Part shown: one piece after another, positions 44,980-54,832 of the stretch | Numbering within the stretch: the stretch's first letter is position 1 | Layout of the letters: each line of letters starts with the position of its first letter | Source: Crocinitomicaceae bacterium | GTDB lineage: Bacteria; Bacteroidota; Bacteroidia; Flavobacteriales_D; Crocinitomicaceae | Reading direction: 5' to 3' | Length of the DNA stretch: 64,000 nucleotides | Assembly: GCA_002709305.1 (NCBI GenBank) | Contig: PAQM01000005.1 | Location: 109,627-173,626 of the forward strand | Notes under the pieces: generated by a model | What the model was told of the DNA's origin: nothing | Database searches by the model: none | The model's input: only the letters and a program-made list of their open reading frames with translations | Translations under genes and position numbers: made by a program

Positions 44980-46452
44980 TTATTTGATACTATAATTTGG
45001 AGCTTCACGTGTTATTGTTACGTCATGTGGATGACTTTCTAAATATCCAGCATTAGAGATCTTAATGAATTTTGAACCTTGAAGCTTTGTAATATTTTCA
45101 GCACCACAATATCCCATACCTGATCTTAGCCCACCAACAATTTGATACATTACTTCGTTTAATTTTCCTTTAAATGCTACACGACCTGAGATTCCTTCTG
45201 GAACTAATTTTTTAATATCATTTTCATTATTTTGGAAATAGCGATCTTTAGAACCTTTTTGCATGGCTTCAATTGACCCCATACCTCTATAAGTTTTAAA
45301 TTTTCTACCTTGATATATAATAGTTTCTCCCGGCGATTCTTCAACTCCAGCAAACATTGAACCAACCATAACAGAATCTGCACCAGCAGCAATTGCTTTT
45401 ACAATATCACCCGTATATCTAATTCCACCATCAGCAATAATTGGAACACCTGTACCTTCTAATGCCAAAGCGATATCATTTACTGCTGTTAATTGTGGAA
45501 CACCTACACCGGCTATAACTCTTGTAGTACATATAGAACCTGGACCTATACCAACTTTTATAGCATCTGCACCAGCTTTAACTAGGTATAAAGCAGCTTC
45601 TGCAGTAGCTACATTTCCTGCAATTATATCTAATTTTGGGAATTTACTTTTTACTTCTTTTAATTTTTTTCCAAATGATTCAGTGTGTCCATGCGCTGTA
45701 TCAATTACAATAGCATCAACTCCAGCTTGATTAAGAGCATCAACTCTCTCTAAAGTATCTTCAGTTACACCTACTGCTGCAGCTACGCGAAGACGACCAT
45801 ATTGGTCTTTACATGAATTTGGGTGTTCTTTAACTTTAATAATATCTCTAAATGTAATTAAACCAATTAGTTTATTTTCTTTATCTACTACAGGTAGTTT
45901 CTCAATTTTATTTGCTTGAAGTATTTCTTCTGCAGTTGCTAAATCAGTATTTTCAGAAGTTGTGATAATACTCGTTTTTGTCATTACTTCCTCTATTGGT
46001 CTTGAGTGATTTTTTTCAAAACGTAAATCTCTATTAGTTACAATACCAATTAATTTTTTGTTATTATTTATAACTGGTATCCCGCCAATTTTATTTTCCT
46101 TCATCAAATTTAGAGCATCTAAAACTATTGATTCTTCAGTTATTGTTACTGGATCAAGAATCATTCCGCTTTCTGATCTTTTAACTTTTCGAACTTCCAT
46201 TGCCTGCTCTTTAATAGACATATTTTTATGTATTACACCAATTCCGCCTTGTTGAGCTATTGCTATAGCTAAACTAGATTCTGTAACTGTATCCATTGCT
46301 GCAGAAACAATAGGAGTGTTTACTGAAATATTTCGTGTTAATTTACTTTTTAGTATAACTTCGTGAGGAAGAACTTTAGAAAATGAAGGTATTAAAAGAA
46401 CATCATCATAGGTTAGACCTTCTTTTATCTTACTAAGATTTGAAAGAGACAT
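44980..46452 (-). CDS. guaB: Inosine-5'-monophosphate dehydrogenase
   Basis: GuaB oxidises IMP to XMP with NAD, the rate-limiting step toward GMP. The 490 residues have the split TIM barrel, [19 protein letters not shown] at the start. Two CBS domains are inserted at about 95-210 ([20 protein letters not shown] and [20 protein letters not shown]). The catalytic loop [19 protein letters not shown] has Cys308, followed by [32 protein letters not shown] and the flap [20 protein letters not shown]. It heads a same-strand series including the foldases and moxR. A TAAATTTG box lies upstream. Confidence 0.98.
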   Translation of the reverse strand: MSLSNLSKIKEGLTYDDVLLIPSFSKVLPHEVILKSKLTRNISVNTPIVSAAMDTVTESSLAIAIAQQGGIGVIHKNMSIKEQAMEVRKVKRSESGMILDPVTITEESIVLDALNLMKENKIGGIPVINNNKKLIGIVTNRDLRFEKNHSRPIEEVMTKTSIITTSENTDLATAEEILQANKIEKLPVVDKENKLIGLITFRDIIKVKEHPNSCKDQYGRLRVAAAVGVTEDTLERVDALNQAGVDAIVIDTAHGHTESFGKKLKEVKSKFPKLDIIAGNVATAEAALYLVKAGADAIKVGIGPGSICTTRVIAGVGVPQLTAVNDIALALEGTGVPIIADGGIRYTGDIVKAIAAGADSVMVGSMFAGVEESPGETIIYQGRKFKTYRGMGSIEAMQKGSKDRYFQNNENDIKKLVPEGISGRVAFKGKLNEVMYQIVGGLRSGMGYCGAENITKLQGSKFIKISNAGYLESHPHDVTITREAPNYSIK

Positions 46453-46484
46453 ATTATTGAACTTATTTTTTAAATAAATTCCTG

Positions 46485-46492
46485 CAAATTTA
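46485..46492 (-). promoter_or_regulatory. Candidate -7 promoter box for guaB
   Basis: The minus strand reads TAAATTTG, a full TAnnTTTG match, 32 bases before the guaB ATG, implying a leader of about 25 bases. No -33 TTG at standard spacing. Confidence 0.45.
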
Positions 46493-46525
46493 CATAAAAA
46501 TTATTAGACTTGCTTAAATATTGAT

Positions 46526-47164
46526 ATGCGACTATTTTTAATTTTATTTTTTAGTTTAATATATTTTTTTTCTTTTTCTCAAAAGAAAAAAAATGAACTA
46601 ATTGATTCAAATCTAATTCAATTATCAGGTGTTATAGTTTCAAATGAGACATTAGAACCACTTCCTTATACTACTGTTTATGATAAAACAATAGGTAGGG
46701 GAGTAATAGCAGATTATTATGGTTTCTTTTCAATGGTTGTTTTACCAGGAGATACAATTTTATTTTCTTTTTATGGTTATAAAACCTCCTCTTACATTGT
46801 ACCTGATTCATTAATTGATAATCGTTATTCTATTATTCATGTTGCTCAAAGAGATACTATAGATTTACCTGAAGTTGATGTATATCCTTGGCCTTCGAGA
46901 GAAGATTTTGCGAGAGCATTTGTTGATATGGAACCATATGATGATGCCTTAAGAAGAGCTCAACAACAATTGTCAGGGGAAAGTTTAGCATTTGTTGCTG
47001 CTAGATTAGAAGGAGATGCATCATTGAGTTATACTTCATCAAGAAATGAATACTATACAAAATTATATACCTCTGGTCAATTACCAGTTAATAATTTGTT
47101 AAATCCATATGCTTGGTCTAAACTAATTAAAGACTGGAAAGAGGGTAAGTTAAGTAGACAATAA
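46526..47164 (+). CDS. Exported CarboxypepD_reg-like domain protein
   Basis: A 212-residue secreted protein with signal peptide MRLFLILFFSLIYFFSFSQ. The central segment IQLSGVIVSNETLEPLPYTT with the following TIGRGVIADYYGFFSMVVLPGD and ILFSFYGYK is the carboxypeptidase-regulatory-like beta-sandwich that in Bacteroidota precedes TonB-dependent receptors. Here it stands alone, followed by VDVYPWPSREDFARAFVDME and a helical tail, with no barrel. The function is unknown; a periplasmic or outer-membrane-linked role is likely. It is divergent from guaB and converges with the HD-domain gene, five bases between stops. Confidence 0.82.
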   Translation: MRLFLILFFSLIYFFSFSQKKKNELIDSNLIQLSGVIVSNETLEPLPYTTVYDKTIGRGVIADYYGFFSMVVLPGDTILFSFYGYKTSSYIVPDSLIDNRYSIIHVAQRDTIDLPEVDVYPWPSREDFARAFVDMEPYDDALRRAQQQLSGESLAFVAARLEGDASLSYTSSRNEYYTKLYTSGQLPVNNLLNPYAWSKLIKDWKEGKLSRQ

Positions 47165-47169
47165 TATAT

Positions 47170-48414
47170 TTATAAATTAGGGTAGCACAAGAAATATTTT
47201 TCAACAGGTTTTGATAATGCAGAAATATTTAAATTATCAGAGGCTTTTGATAAATCGACAATTTCTCCAGATTTCATTAAAATATTTATATTTTGCTTTG
47301 ATTCATTGTAAGCATTATTCTTTAGGGTATCTGAATAAATAAAAAAGTTTGTTTCTTTTTCTGTTAAATTATATTTTGATTTTATTTTTTTTCGAATTTT
47401 ATCAACCATTTCTTTTTTAAATTTATTTTTTGAGATTTGAATTTTTAGTAAATCACGATTAATAATTCGTCTTGATAGGTCGGAAAGAATGAAATCTTCA
47501 TGAAATTGCCAGACTTTAATTGCTCCAAGGATATCAAAATCATCTAATCTTGAAAATTTTTCTAATATACTTGCATCTTCTATAAAGTTTTTTTCATTGA
47601 TATTTTCTTTCATAAAGAATAATAAGGCTGGATTTCCATATAGATTGCTACCTGATTGAATTAAATATTTAGCTCGTCTTAAAATATGAATTAGCATAAA
47701 CTCACATACAACGACTGTTTTATGCATATATACTTGCCAATACATTACTCTTCTTGCAACAATAAACTTTTCTACAGAATAAATTCCCTTTTCTTCTATT
47801 ACTAACTTGCCATTAATAACATTGATCATGTCTATAATACGATCACTACCAATTTTTCCTTCACTAACACCTGTATAATAACTATCTCTATTTAGGTAAT
47901 CCATTCTATCCATGTCAAGTTGTCCTGAAATTAACTGATGTAGAAATTTTTTTTTGTATTTATTGTTAAATATATCTAATGCTAAATCTAATTTACCATC
48001 AAATTCAATACTTAATTGTTTTATAAAATATTTAGAAATTGATTCATGATTTATATTACAAACAATATCATATTCAAGTGCATGACTGAAAGGACCGTGA
48101 CCAATATCATGTAATAAAATTGAAATTAAAACTCCTTCTTCTTCTTCTTTTGTTATTTCATGACCTTTTTTTCGTATAGTTGATACTGCCTTTGTCATTA
48201 GATGCATGGATCCAATAACATGTTGAAATCTAGTATGTAAGGCACCTGGGTATACCATATGTGTCAAACCTAATTGATTTATTCTACGAAGTCTTTGAAA
48301 AAAAGGGTGTTCAATAATGTCGAATATAATATCCATTGGAATCGAAATAAAACCATATATAGGATCGTTATATATTTTCTTTTTATTGTGAATTATGTTG
48401 TGTTTCGATTTCAA
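47170..48414 (-). CDS. HD-domain phosphohydrolase (dGTPase-like)
   Basis: A 414-residue metal-dependent phosphohydrolase. The metal ligands are visible as HTRFQHVIGSMHL (His60, His65) and the HD pair in LLHDIGHGPFSHALEYD (His102-Asp103), with the later DQLDMDRMDYLNRDSYYTGV-type segment (QLDMDRMDYLNRDSYYTGV) near residue 175. The start IYNDPIYGFISIPMDIIFDI and HPFFQRLRRINQLGLTHMVY match a well-conserved Bacteroidota family related to dGTP triphosphohydrolases and SAMHD1. The nucleotide substrate is not known. The initiation codon is TTG at 48414; no ATG fits upstream of the conserved N-terminus. Divergent from porX. Confidence 0.9.
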   Translation of the reverse strand: MKSKHNIIHNKKKIYNDPIYGFISIPMDIIFDIIEHPFFQRLRRINQLGLTHMVYPGALHTRFQHVIGSMHLMTKAVSTIRKKGHEITKEEEEGVLISILLHDIGHGPFSHALEYDIVCNINHESISKYFIKQLSIEFDGKLDLALDIFNNKYKKKFLHQLISGQLDMDRMDYLNRDSYYTGVSEGKIGSDRIIDMINVINGKLVIEEKGIYSVEKFIVARRVMYWQVYMHKTVVVCEFMLIHILRRAKYLIQSGSNLYGNPALLFFMKENINEKNFIEDASILEKFSRLDDFDILGAIKVWQFHEDFILSDLSRRIINRDLLKIQISKNKFKKEMVDKIRKKIKSKYNLTEKETNFFIYSDTLKNNAYNESKQNINILMKSGEIVDLSKASDNLNISALSKPVEKYFLCYPNL

Positions 48415-48461
48415 TTATATACTTTTATTTATAGTATGTAAAACTAAAAAATATTAACCAT

Positions 48462-50006
48462 ATGCAGATAAGAATTCTTTGGGCAGATGATGAAATAGAA
48501 TTGTTAAAGCCACATATTTTATTTTTAGAGTCTAAAGATTATTTTGTTTTTCCAGTAAATAATGGTAATTCGGCTATTGAAATAATTGAAAAAGAAGATT
48601 TTGACATAATTTTTTTAGATGAAAATATGCCAGGTATTTCAGGTCTTGAAACTTTAACTAGAATAAAAAAAATTAAGCAACATATTCCTGTAGTTATGAT
48701 AACAAAAAGTGAAGAGGAATTCATAATGGAAGAAGCTATTGGAAATAATATTGCTGATTATTTAATTAAACCAGTTAATCCTAATCAAATATTGCTATCT
48801 ATTAAGAAAAATTTAGATTCCAGTAAGTTGGTCTCTCAAAAGACTAATTTAAATTACCAAAAAGAATTTCAAGAATTAGGCATGAAATTAAACAGTACTT
48901 TAAATTTATCTGAATGGTCTGATTTATATAAAAATATAGTTTTTTGGGAATTGAAACTTTCAGAGATTGAGGATAATGGTATGAAAGAGATATTGGAAAT
49001 GCAGAAAAAAGACGCAAATATTCAATTCTGTAAATTTATTCAAGATAATTATCTAAATTGGTTAAATGGAGTAGAGGAATCCCCAGAAATGGTTCATACA
49101 TTATTTAAAAATAAAATTAATCCAAAGTTAGATGAATCAAATGTATTTATATTGTTGATTGATAATCTTCGTTTTGATCAGTGGAAGATATTAAGTCCAA
49201 CTTTAAAGAAATTTTATAATGTTAAAGAAGAAGAATTAGTATATTCAATATTACCTACATCTACTCAATATGCAAGGAATTCTTTTTTTGCTGGATTAAT
49301 GCCTAGTGAAGTAGCTAAGAAACATCCAAATTTATGGAAAGGAGAAGATTCTCAAGAAGGTAAAAATTTAAATGAATCAAAATTATTTGATTTTCAATTA
49401 AAAAGACTTGGTAGAAATTTAAAATGGTCATACAAAAAGATTACTAATTTAAATTCAGGCAAAAAATTAGTTGATAATTTTAATCAATTATTGGAAAATG
49501 ATTTGAATATAATTGTATATAATTTTGTTGATATGTTATCTCATTCTCGTACAGAAATGGAAGTTATTCGTGAGCTAGCAGACGATGAACAGGCATATAG
49601 GTCATTAACACTTCAATGGTTTGAACATTCTCCGCTTTATGAAATAGTTAAAAAATGTGCTCAATCAAGGAAGAAATTAATTATTACAACAGATCATGGC
49701 ACAGTTAGAGTCACAAATCCTGTTAAGATTATAGGTGAAAGAAATACAAATACAAATTTAAGATATAAGACTGGAAAAAATCTCTCTTATAAAGAAAATG
49801 ATGTTTTTCAAATTAAAAACCCCGAAGATGCATTTTTACCCAAAACTGGAATTTCATCAGAGTTTGTTTTTGTAAAAGGTCAAGATTATTTTGTTTATCC
49901 AAATAATTATAATCATTTTGTTAATTACTATAATAATACTTTTCAGCATGGAGGTATATCACTTGAAGAAATGTTAATTCCATATATTGAGTTAGACCCT
50001 AAGTAA
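48462..50006 (+). CDS. porX: PorX: response regulator with PglZ domain, T9SS regulator
   Basis: PorX, with the sensor kinase PorY, controls type IX secretion gene expression in Porphyromonas and is conserved in flavobacteria. The 514 residues have an N-terminal receiver domain (1-120): acidic pair Asp9-Asp10, phospho-acceptor Asp53 in DIIFLDENMPGISG, and Lys in DYLIKPVNP. A linker follows, then a PglZ alkaline-phosphatase-superfamily domain from about 205. Its landmarks are FILLIDNLRFDQWKIL, LPTSTQYARNSFFAGLMPSE, YNFVDMLSHSRTEMEVI, IITTDHGTVRV and the late FQHGGISLEEMLIPYIEL, with Asp/His metal ligands. It is the first gene of a zero-spacing operon with tsaE, ald and an HsdR_N protein. No porY is in the window. 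Confidence 0.95.
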   Translation: MQIRILWADDEIELLKPHILFLESKDYFVFPVNNGNSAIEIIEKEDFDIIFLDENMPGISGLETLTRIKKIKQHIPVVMITKSEEEFIMEEAIGNNIADYLIKPVNPNQILLSIKKNLDSSKLVSQKTNLNYQKEFQELGMKLNSTLNLSEWSDLYKNIVFWELKLSEIEDNGMKEILEMQKKDANIQFCKFIQDNYLNWLNGVEESPEMVHTLFKNKINPKLDESNVFILLIDNLRFDQWKILSPTLKKFYNVKEEELVYSILPTSTQYARNSFFAGLMPSEVAKKHPNLWKGEDSQEGKNLNESKLFDFQLKRLGRNLKWSYKKITNLNSGKKLVDNFNQLLENDLNIIVYNFVDMLSHSRTEMEVIRELADDEQAYRSLTLQWFEHSPLYEIVKKCAQSRKKLIITTDHGTVRVTNPVKIIGERNTNTNLRYKTGKNLSYKENDVFQIKNPEDAFLPKTGISSEFVFVKGQDYFVYPNNYNHFVNYYNNTFQHGGISLEEMLIPYIELDPK

Positions 50007-50423
50007 ATGATTTTTAATATTGAAAAAGTTGATTCTTTAAAAGAAGTAGCTAAAGATTTTATGGATAAATTTAGTGGAAACAAGATATTTGTCTTTACTG
50101 GAGAAATGGGGGCTGGAAAAACGACTTTTATTGCTTCTATTTTTCATATATTAGGTATAGATTCCTTTCAAGGTTCACCTACATATTCTATCTTAAATTC
50201 TTATAATAGTAAAGTTTTTGGTAAAATAAATCATTTTGATTTTTATCGAATTAAAAGTGATGTAGAAGCACTTGATATTGGAATTGATGAAATTTTATAT
50301 TCTGGTGATATTTGTTTTATTGAATGGCCGGAAAAAATTAGACATCTTTTACCAAATAATATTATTTGGTCGTATATTCGTGTAAACGAAGATAATTCAA
50401 GAACTTTAATTGTTGATATATGA
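50007..50423 (+). CDS. tsaE: tRNA threonylcarbamoyladenosine biosynthesis ATPase TsaE
   Basis: TsaE is the small ATPase that resets the TsaB-TsaD complex during t6A37 modification of ANN-decoding tRNAs. The 138 residues contain Walker A VFTGEMGAGKTTF (32-40), SFQGSPTYSILNSYNSK, the metal/phosphate region INHFDFYRIKSDVEALDIGI and ICFIEWPEKIRHLLP, all diagnostic. It starts on the base after the porX stop and its stop overlaps the ald start as ATGA, so translation is probably coupled. Confidence 0.96.
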   Translation: MIFNIEKVDSLKEVAKDFMDKFSGNKIFVFTGEMGAGKTTFIASIFHILGIDSFQGSPTYSILNSYNSKVFGKINHFDFYRIKSDVEALDIGIDEILYSGDICFIEWPEKIRHLLPNNIIWSYIRVNEDNSRTLIVDI

Positions 50424-51643
50424 TTACAGATCCAGAAATGTTAAAGAAATTAATGCAACAAGGCAGTTTTCTCCCAAAAGAAGAAATGCTTGAGGTAACT
50501 AGTAAAAAAGGTAGTTTATTTATTGGTATTCCTAAAGAAACTTCATTTCAAGAGCAGAGAGTTGCACTAGTTCCAGAGGCTGTTTCTCTTTTGGTTTCAT
50601 ATGGACACAAGGTTAAAGTTGAAACTAATAGTGGGGAATCTGCAAATTTTTCTGATACTGATTACAGTGAAGCTGGTGCAGAGATATGTTATGATAAAAA
50701 GGAAATTTTTTCATGTAATTTAATTTTTAAAGTTGCACCTCCTGCAGAATCAGAAGTTGAGTTGATGCCAGGTAACCAGACATTAATATCGGCTTTACAA
50801 ATTTCTATTCAACCAAAAGTTATTCTTAAAAAACTTATCGATAAGAAAATTACAGCAATTGCTTGGGATTATATTCGTGATGATAGTGGTATTTTTCCTG
50901 TAGTTAGAGCTATGGGTGAGATTGCTGGAACTACATCTATTTTAGTTGCAGGTGAATTACTTTCATCTTTTAGTAAAGGTAAAGGTATTATGCTTGGAGG
51001 TATAACTGGAGTTCAGCCAACACAAGTTGTTGTTATTGGTGCTGGTACTGTAGGTGAATATGCAACAAAAGCAGCGTTAGGTTTAGGTGCATCAGTTAAA
51101 GTCTTTGATAATTCTTTATCTAAGTTAAGGCGGCTTCAAAATGATTTAGGAACTCGTGTTTATACTTCTGTTATTCAACCCAAAGTATTAGCGAAAGCTC
51201 TTATGAGATCTGATGTGGTTATAGGTGCATTAAGAGCTCCTTTAGGTCGTACACCATGTGTTGTAACTGAAAATATGGTGAAAAACATGAAATCAGGTTC
51301 AGTAGTAGTTGATGTGAGTATTGATCAAGGTGGATGTTTTGAAACGTCTAAAGTTACAACACATGATAAACCTACTTTTAAAGAATATGAAGTAATTCAT
51401 TATTGTGTCCCAAATATTGCTTCTAGAGTTTCACGAACAGCTTCATTTGCACTGTCTAATATTTTTTCACCTATATTAGTAGATATGGGTGATAAAGGAG
51501 GTGCTGTGGGGTTGATATCTAGTGATTTAGGGTTCAGAAGAGGCGTTTATATTTATAAAGGTGTTTTAACTAGTGAAGTTCTTGGTAAAGTTTTTGATTT
51601 GAAATACAAAGATATAGAACTTCTTTTAATGGGTATGAAATAG
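50420..51643 (+). CDS. ald: Alanine dehydrogenase
   Basis: Ald interconverts L-alanine with pyruvate and ammonia using NAD. The 407 residues include an N-terminal extension of about 30 residues before the catalytic domain FIGIPKETSFQEQRVALVPE. The substrate-binding KVAPPAESEVELMPGNQTLI, the VRAMGEIAGTTSILVAGELL helix and the NAD motif VVVIGAGTVGEYATKAALGL follow. The late segment GSVVVDVSIDQGGCFETSK and HYCVPNIASRVSRTASFALS are typical of alanine dehydrogenases and related transhydrogenase alpha subunits. No transhydrogenase beta subunit is adjacent, which favours alanine dehydrogenase. The porX-tsaE-ald order occurs in other flavobacteria. Confidence 0.92.
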   Translation: MITDPEMLKKLMQQGSFLPKEEMLEVTSKKGSLFIGIPKETSFQEQRVALVPEAVSLLVSYGHKVKVETNSGESANFSDTDYSEAGAEICYDKKEIFSCNLIFKVAPPAESEVELMPGNQTLISALQISIQPKVILKKLIDKKITAIAWDYIRDDSGIFPVVRAMGEIAGTTSILVAGELLSSFSKGKGIMLGGITGVQPTQVVVIGAGTVGEYATKAALGLGASVKVFDNSLSKLRRLQNDLGTRVYTSVIQPKVLAKALMRSDVVIGALRAPLGRTPCVVTENMVKNMKSGSVVVDVSIDQGGCFETSKVTTHDKPTFKEYEVIHYCVPNIASRVSRTASFALSNIFSPILVDMGDKGGAVGLISSDLGFRRGVYIYKGVLTSEVLGKVFDLKYKDIELLLMGMK

Positions 51644-52096
51644 GTGATTGAGCCATTAAATTTACCAAATGCTAATCTTCGATTAAAGAAAAAGAATCGA
51701 AGATTATATGTATGGTGTATTGTTCGTAAAAAAGAATTGATTTGTACTCCTGAAGAATGGGTGAGACAACATTTTATTCACTATTTAGTAAATTATAGAA
51801 AAATACCAATCGGTTTAATATCTTCAGAATTTTCATTAAACTATAACGGTATTTTAAAAAGAGCTGATATAGTTGTGTTTAAAAAAAATACTGAACCGAT
51901 TTTAATTGTAGAATGTAAAGCTCCAAATATTAATTTAAATCAAAAAACTATTTTTCAAATAGCACAATACAATTTTAAATTAAACGCTAAATATCTATGT
52001 TTAACAAACGGTTTAGATCATTTTTATTGTGAAATTAATACTGAAAATGGTAATATCAATAATATTGATGAGATTCCATTAGATCTTGTTGATTAA
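51644..52096 (+). CDS. Stand-alone type I restriction enzyme R N-terminal (HsdR_N) domain protein
   Basis: A 150-residue protein consisting of one PD-(D/E)xK nuclease-like domain. The N-terminus [20 protein letters not shown] is followed by [20 protein letters not shown]. The catalytic pattern is [11 protein letters not shown] with Asp, then [10 protein letters not shown] with Glu-x-Lys, then a Gln in [20 protein letters not shown]. All candidate metal-binding residues are kept. It lacks the helicase part of HsdR and no hsdM or hsdS is nearby, so it is not a restriction system. Such orphan proteins are common in flavobacteria, with no assigned role. The start codon is GTG directly after the ald stop. 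Confidence 0.87.
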   Translation: MIEPLNLPNANLRLKKKNRRLYVWCIVRKKELICTPEEWVRQHFIHYLVNYRKIPIGLISSEFSLNYNGILKRADIVVFKKNTEPILIVECKAPNINLNQKTIFQIAQYNFKLNAKYLCLTNGLDHFYCEINTENGNINNIDEIPLDLVD

Positions 52097-53685
52097 ACCT
52101 CTAATTTAAACTCTGAAGTTTTATGGAAACTAATATCTGGGTAATCTTGTTCTGCAACTCTCAATAAAAAAGGTGTTTCAGCTAAAAAAACTAAGTTTTC
52201 ATCTTTATCCAAAGCAATATTTTTTTGTTTAGATTTTTTAAATTGTTCTATTGTTTGATTTTTATCCGAATAAATCCAACAAGCTTTAAAATAATTTTTT
52301 GGATTAAATCTACATTTCGCACCATATTCATGTTCTAGACGATAGCTTATCACTTCGAATTGAAGTTGACCAACTGTACCAATTATTTTACGATTTCCTG
52401 GTTGTTGAATAAATAACTGCGCTACTCCTTCATCCATTAATTGATTAATTCCTTTTTCTAATTGTTTTGATTTCATTGGATCTAAATTCTCAAGTTCCAT
52501 AAATATTTCTGGAGAAAAGTTTGGTATTCCTTTAAATATAAAGTTTTCACCTTCATTTAATGTATCTCCAATCTTGAAGTTGCCAGAATCATATAATCCA
52601 ATGACATCACCAGGAAATGCCTTTTCAATAATGCTTTTGTCTTGGGCTAGGAATGACGTAGGATTGGAAAATTTCATTTTTTTTCTCAGTCTAACATGAT
52701 TGTAGAATGTATTACGTTTAAATGTACCCGAAACTATTCTTAAAAAAGCAATTCTATCTCTGTGTTTAGGGTCAAGATTAGCGTGTATTTTAAAAACAAA
52801 TCCTGAGAATTTTGAATCAGAAGGTTTAATTACTCTTAAATTAGTATCACGTCCTTTTGGTGAAGGAGCAATTTCACAAAAAGTATTTAGTAACTCTTGT
52901 ACACCAAAATTATTTATTGCTGAGCCAAAGAAAACAGGAGCGACATCAGCATTTATATAGGATTTGTGATTAAATTCATCGTAAACACCTTTAATTAATT
53001 CTATTTCCTCTCTTAACTCTTTTGTAGCCTTTTCACCTATTATTTCATATAATTTAGGATCATTTAAATTATTAATTGAATATAGATTAGTCGAAATACT
53101 AGTTTTGTTTGGAGAAAATAGGTTTAGATTTTTTTTATGGATGTTGTATACTCCTTTAAAATCTTCACCCATTCCAATTGGCCAAGATAAAGGAGTTACT
53201 TTAATGTTAAGTTTGTTCTCTAATTCATCTAATAAGTCGAATGATTCTTTTCCATATCTATCTAGCTTGTTAATAAAAATAATGACTGGTATTTTTCTCA
53301 TACGACAAACTTCCATTAGTTTTTCGGTTTGAGTTTCTACACCATTTGCAACATCAATAACAAGTATTACACTATCTACAGCTGTTAATGTTCTAAATGT
53401 GTCTTCTGCAAAGTCTTTATGACCAGGTGTGTCTAAAATGTTAATTTGTGTATTTTGATAGTTAAAAGCCATAACTGAAGTTGCTACAGAGATTCCTCTT
53501 TGCTTCTCAATTTCCATAAAATCTGATGTAGCTGTTTTTTTTATTTTGTTGTTTTTTACAGCACCTGCAGATTGAATAGCTCCACCAAAAAGTAATAATT
53601 TTTCAGTTAAAGTTGTTTTACCAGCATCAGGGTGAGATATTATTCCAAATGTTCTTCTTTTTTCAATTTCCAAATTATTTGACAT
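52093..53685 (-). CDS. prfC: Peptide chain release factor 3
   Basis: RF3 is the GTPase that removes RF1/RF2 from the ribosome after peptide release. The 530 residues show G1 [11 protein letters not shown], switch I with [18 protein letters not shown]3 [19 protein letters not shown]4 [10 protein letters not shown], and the RF3-specific [20 protein letters not shown]. Domain II follows, then the C-terminal [20 protein letters not shown]. The lengths and motifs separate it from EF-G and LepA. It overlaps the upstream acyltransferase gene by 11 bases and converges with the HsdR_N gene in a shared TTAA. Confidence 0.97.
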   Translation of the reverse strand: MSNNLEIEKRRTFGIISHPDAGKTTLTEKLLLFGGAIQSAGAVKNNKIKKTATSDFMEIEKQRGISVATSVMAFNYQNTQINILDTPGHKDFAEDTFRTLTAVDSVILVIDVANGVETQTEKLMEVCRMRKIPVIIFINKLDRYGKESFDLLDELENKLNIKVTPLSWPIGMGEDFKGVYNIHKKNLNLFSPNKTSISTNLYSINNLNDPKLYEIIGEKATKELREEIELIKGVYDEFNHKSYINADVAPVFFGSAINNFGVQELLNTFCEIAPSPKGRDTNLRVIKPSDSKFSGFVFKIHANLDPKHRDRIAFLRIVSGTFKRNTFYNHVRLRKKMKFSNPTSFLAQDKSIIEKAFPGDVIGLYDSGNFKIGDTLNEGENFIFKGIPNFSPEIFMELENLDPMKSKQLEKGINQLMDEGVAQLFIQQPGNRKIIGTVGQLQFEVISYRLEHEYGAKCRFNPKNYFKACWIYSDKNQTIEQFKKSKQKNIALDKDENLVFLAETPFLLRVAEQDYPDISFHKTSEFKLEV

Positions 53686-54832
53686 TCACTTGATTTAATT
53701 TGTTTATAACTGGATTAGCATACATTTTTATTAAAATAGGTCGATGATCTTCCTGAATTAATGATATCCTTTTATTAAAACTTTCACGATCTTTTTGTTT
53801 TATTTTCACTTCGAATTCTATATCATGTAATTTTGGTCCTATAGATGAATCTCTATTGTGTAATTTTTCGTATGCAATATAATTTGGAGCTTGGAGTAAG
53901 TAATTGTTTATTATTTGTTTGTCAATTTCTTTAGCAATTTCTTTAGGATCTTCTTTAAAGGTTTTTATTTTATCTCCAAATGACACATGAATATTGCCTT
54001 TAAAATTCAAAAGTCCTCTTGAAATACTTTTTTGATCAGCATTTTTATCTTTAATAAAAGTTATATTATTATTTTTCATATAAATTTCTTCTGCTTTCAT
54101 GCTATCACAAGGATCTAATTCATATGAAATAGAAACAGGTATTATGTTTAGCGAATTAATAGTTTCATTAAGTTTTATTTTTTTTGAATCAACACCTAGT
54201 TGAAGCATTTTAATTATTGCAGGATCAGTATAATCTATTCCATCTTTTGCTCTTCCTTCTTTTTGTGCTATCCAGATACTATCACCAGATTTAATTTTAT
54301 AATTAATATAAGAAGATAATTTTTTTAATGATAGTAATTTTTCTCTTCCACTCAATGATCTTTTTACAATAAAACTTTTATTTAGTCTCATTAAATCAGA
54401 TATGTATTCTTTATTTAGTAGGTTATCTCCAATTGCAATTTCTACAGTATTGTGATTTGCTTTATACAATAAATAACTTACTAAAGCAGGATCCATAACT
54501 ATGTCTCTATGGTTACCTATGAAAAGATATGATTGATTTTTGTCTAATTTTTCAAGACCAGAAATCGTAACTTTACCACAAGTTTTTTTTAAAATTTTAC
54601 TAAATTCAAGGCCTATAATCTTTTGAAAATCTGATACTTTATTAATTGATTTTGATTTTTTTTTAAAAAAAAATCGAATTAAGGCTTTTGTGATAATGGG
54701 AGAAATATTAAACAGTTTTGGGTAACTATACTTAGCTACTCCAACTATTAATTCATCTTCTTTGTGTAATTTATTGACTACATTTTTGACTTCATCATCA
54801 TGATAAGGTCTAATATCTTCAAAGTTGTTCAT
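53675..54832 (-). CDS. PlsC-type glycerolipid acyltransferase
   Basis: A 385-residue acyltransferase of the 1-acylglycerol-3-phosphate acyltransferase superfamily. The catalytic block is [20 protein letters not shown], in which His is followed by Asp after one residue and again after five. The glycerol-phosphate-binding block is [20 protein letters not shown]. The following [20 protein letters not shown] is the conserved IPV strand. It is longer than standard PlsC (about 240 residues), with an N-terminal helix region (1-90) and a C-terminal charged tail. The family is common in Bacteroidota. It shares one base with the lipoprotein gene upstream and overlaps prfC, so the three form an operon. 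Confidence 0.87.
   Translation of the reverse strand: MNNFEDIRPYHDDEVKNVVNKLHKEDELIVGVAKYSYPKLFNISPIITKALIRFFFKKKSKSINKVSDFQKIIGLEFSKILKKTCGKVTISGLEKLDKNQSYLFIGNHRDIVMDPALVSYLLYKANHNTVEIAIGDNLLNKEYISDLMRLNKSFIVKRSLSGREKLLSLKKLSSYINYKIKSGDSIWIAQKEGRAKDGIDYTDPAIIKMLQLGVDSKKIKLNETINSLNIIPVSISYELDPCDSMKAEEIYMKNNNITFIKDKNADQKSISRGLLNFKGNIHVSFGDKIKTFKEDPKEIAKEIDKQIINNYLLQAPNYIAYEKLHNRDSSIGPKLHDIEFEVKIKQKDRESFNKRISLIQEDHRPILIKMYANPVINKLNQVNVK

Noticed and set aside
44967-45008. Upstream start for the two-PPIC foldase
   Set aside because: It overlaps guaB and places an untypical tail before a clean signal peptide that begins at 44966.
47170-48414. HD-domain protein as an antiphage dNTPase next to other defence genes
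   Set aside because: It belongs to a widespread housekeeping family and neither it nor its neighbours form a defence cluster.
51644-52096. Part of a type I restriction-modification system
   Set aside because: Only a lone HsdR N-terminal domain is present; no helicase, methylase or specificity subunit lies nearby.
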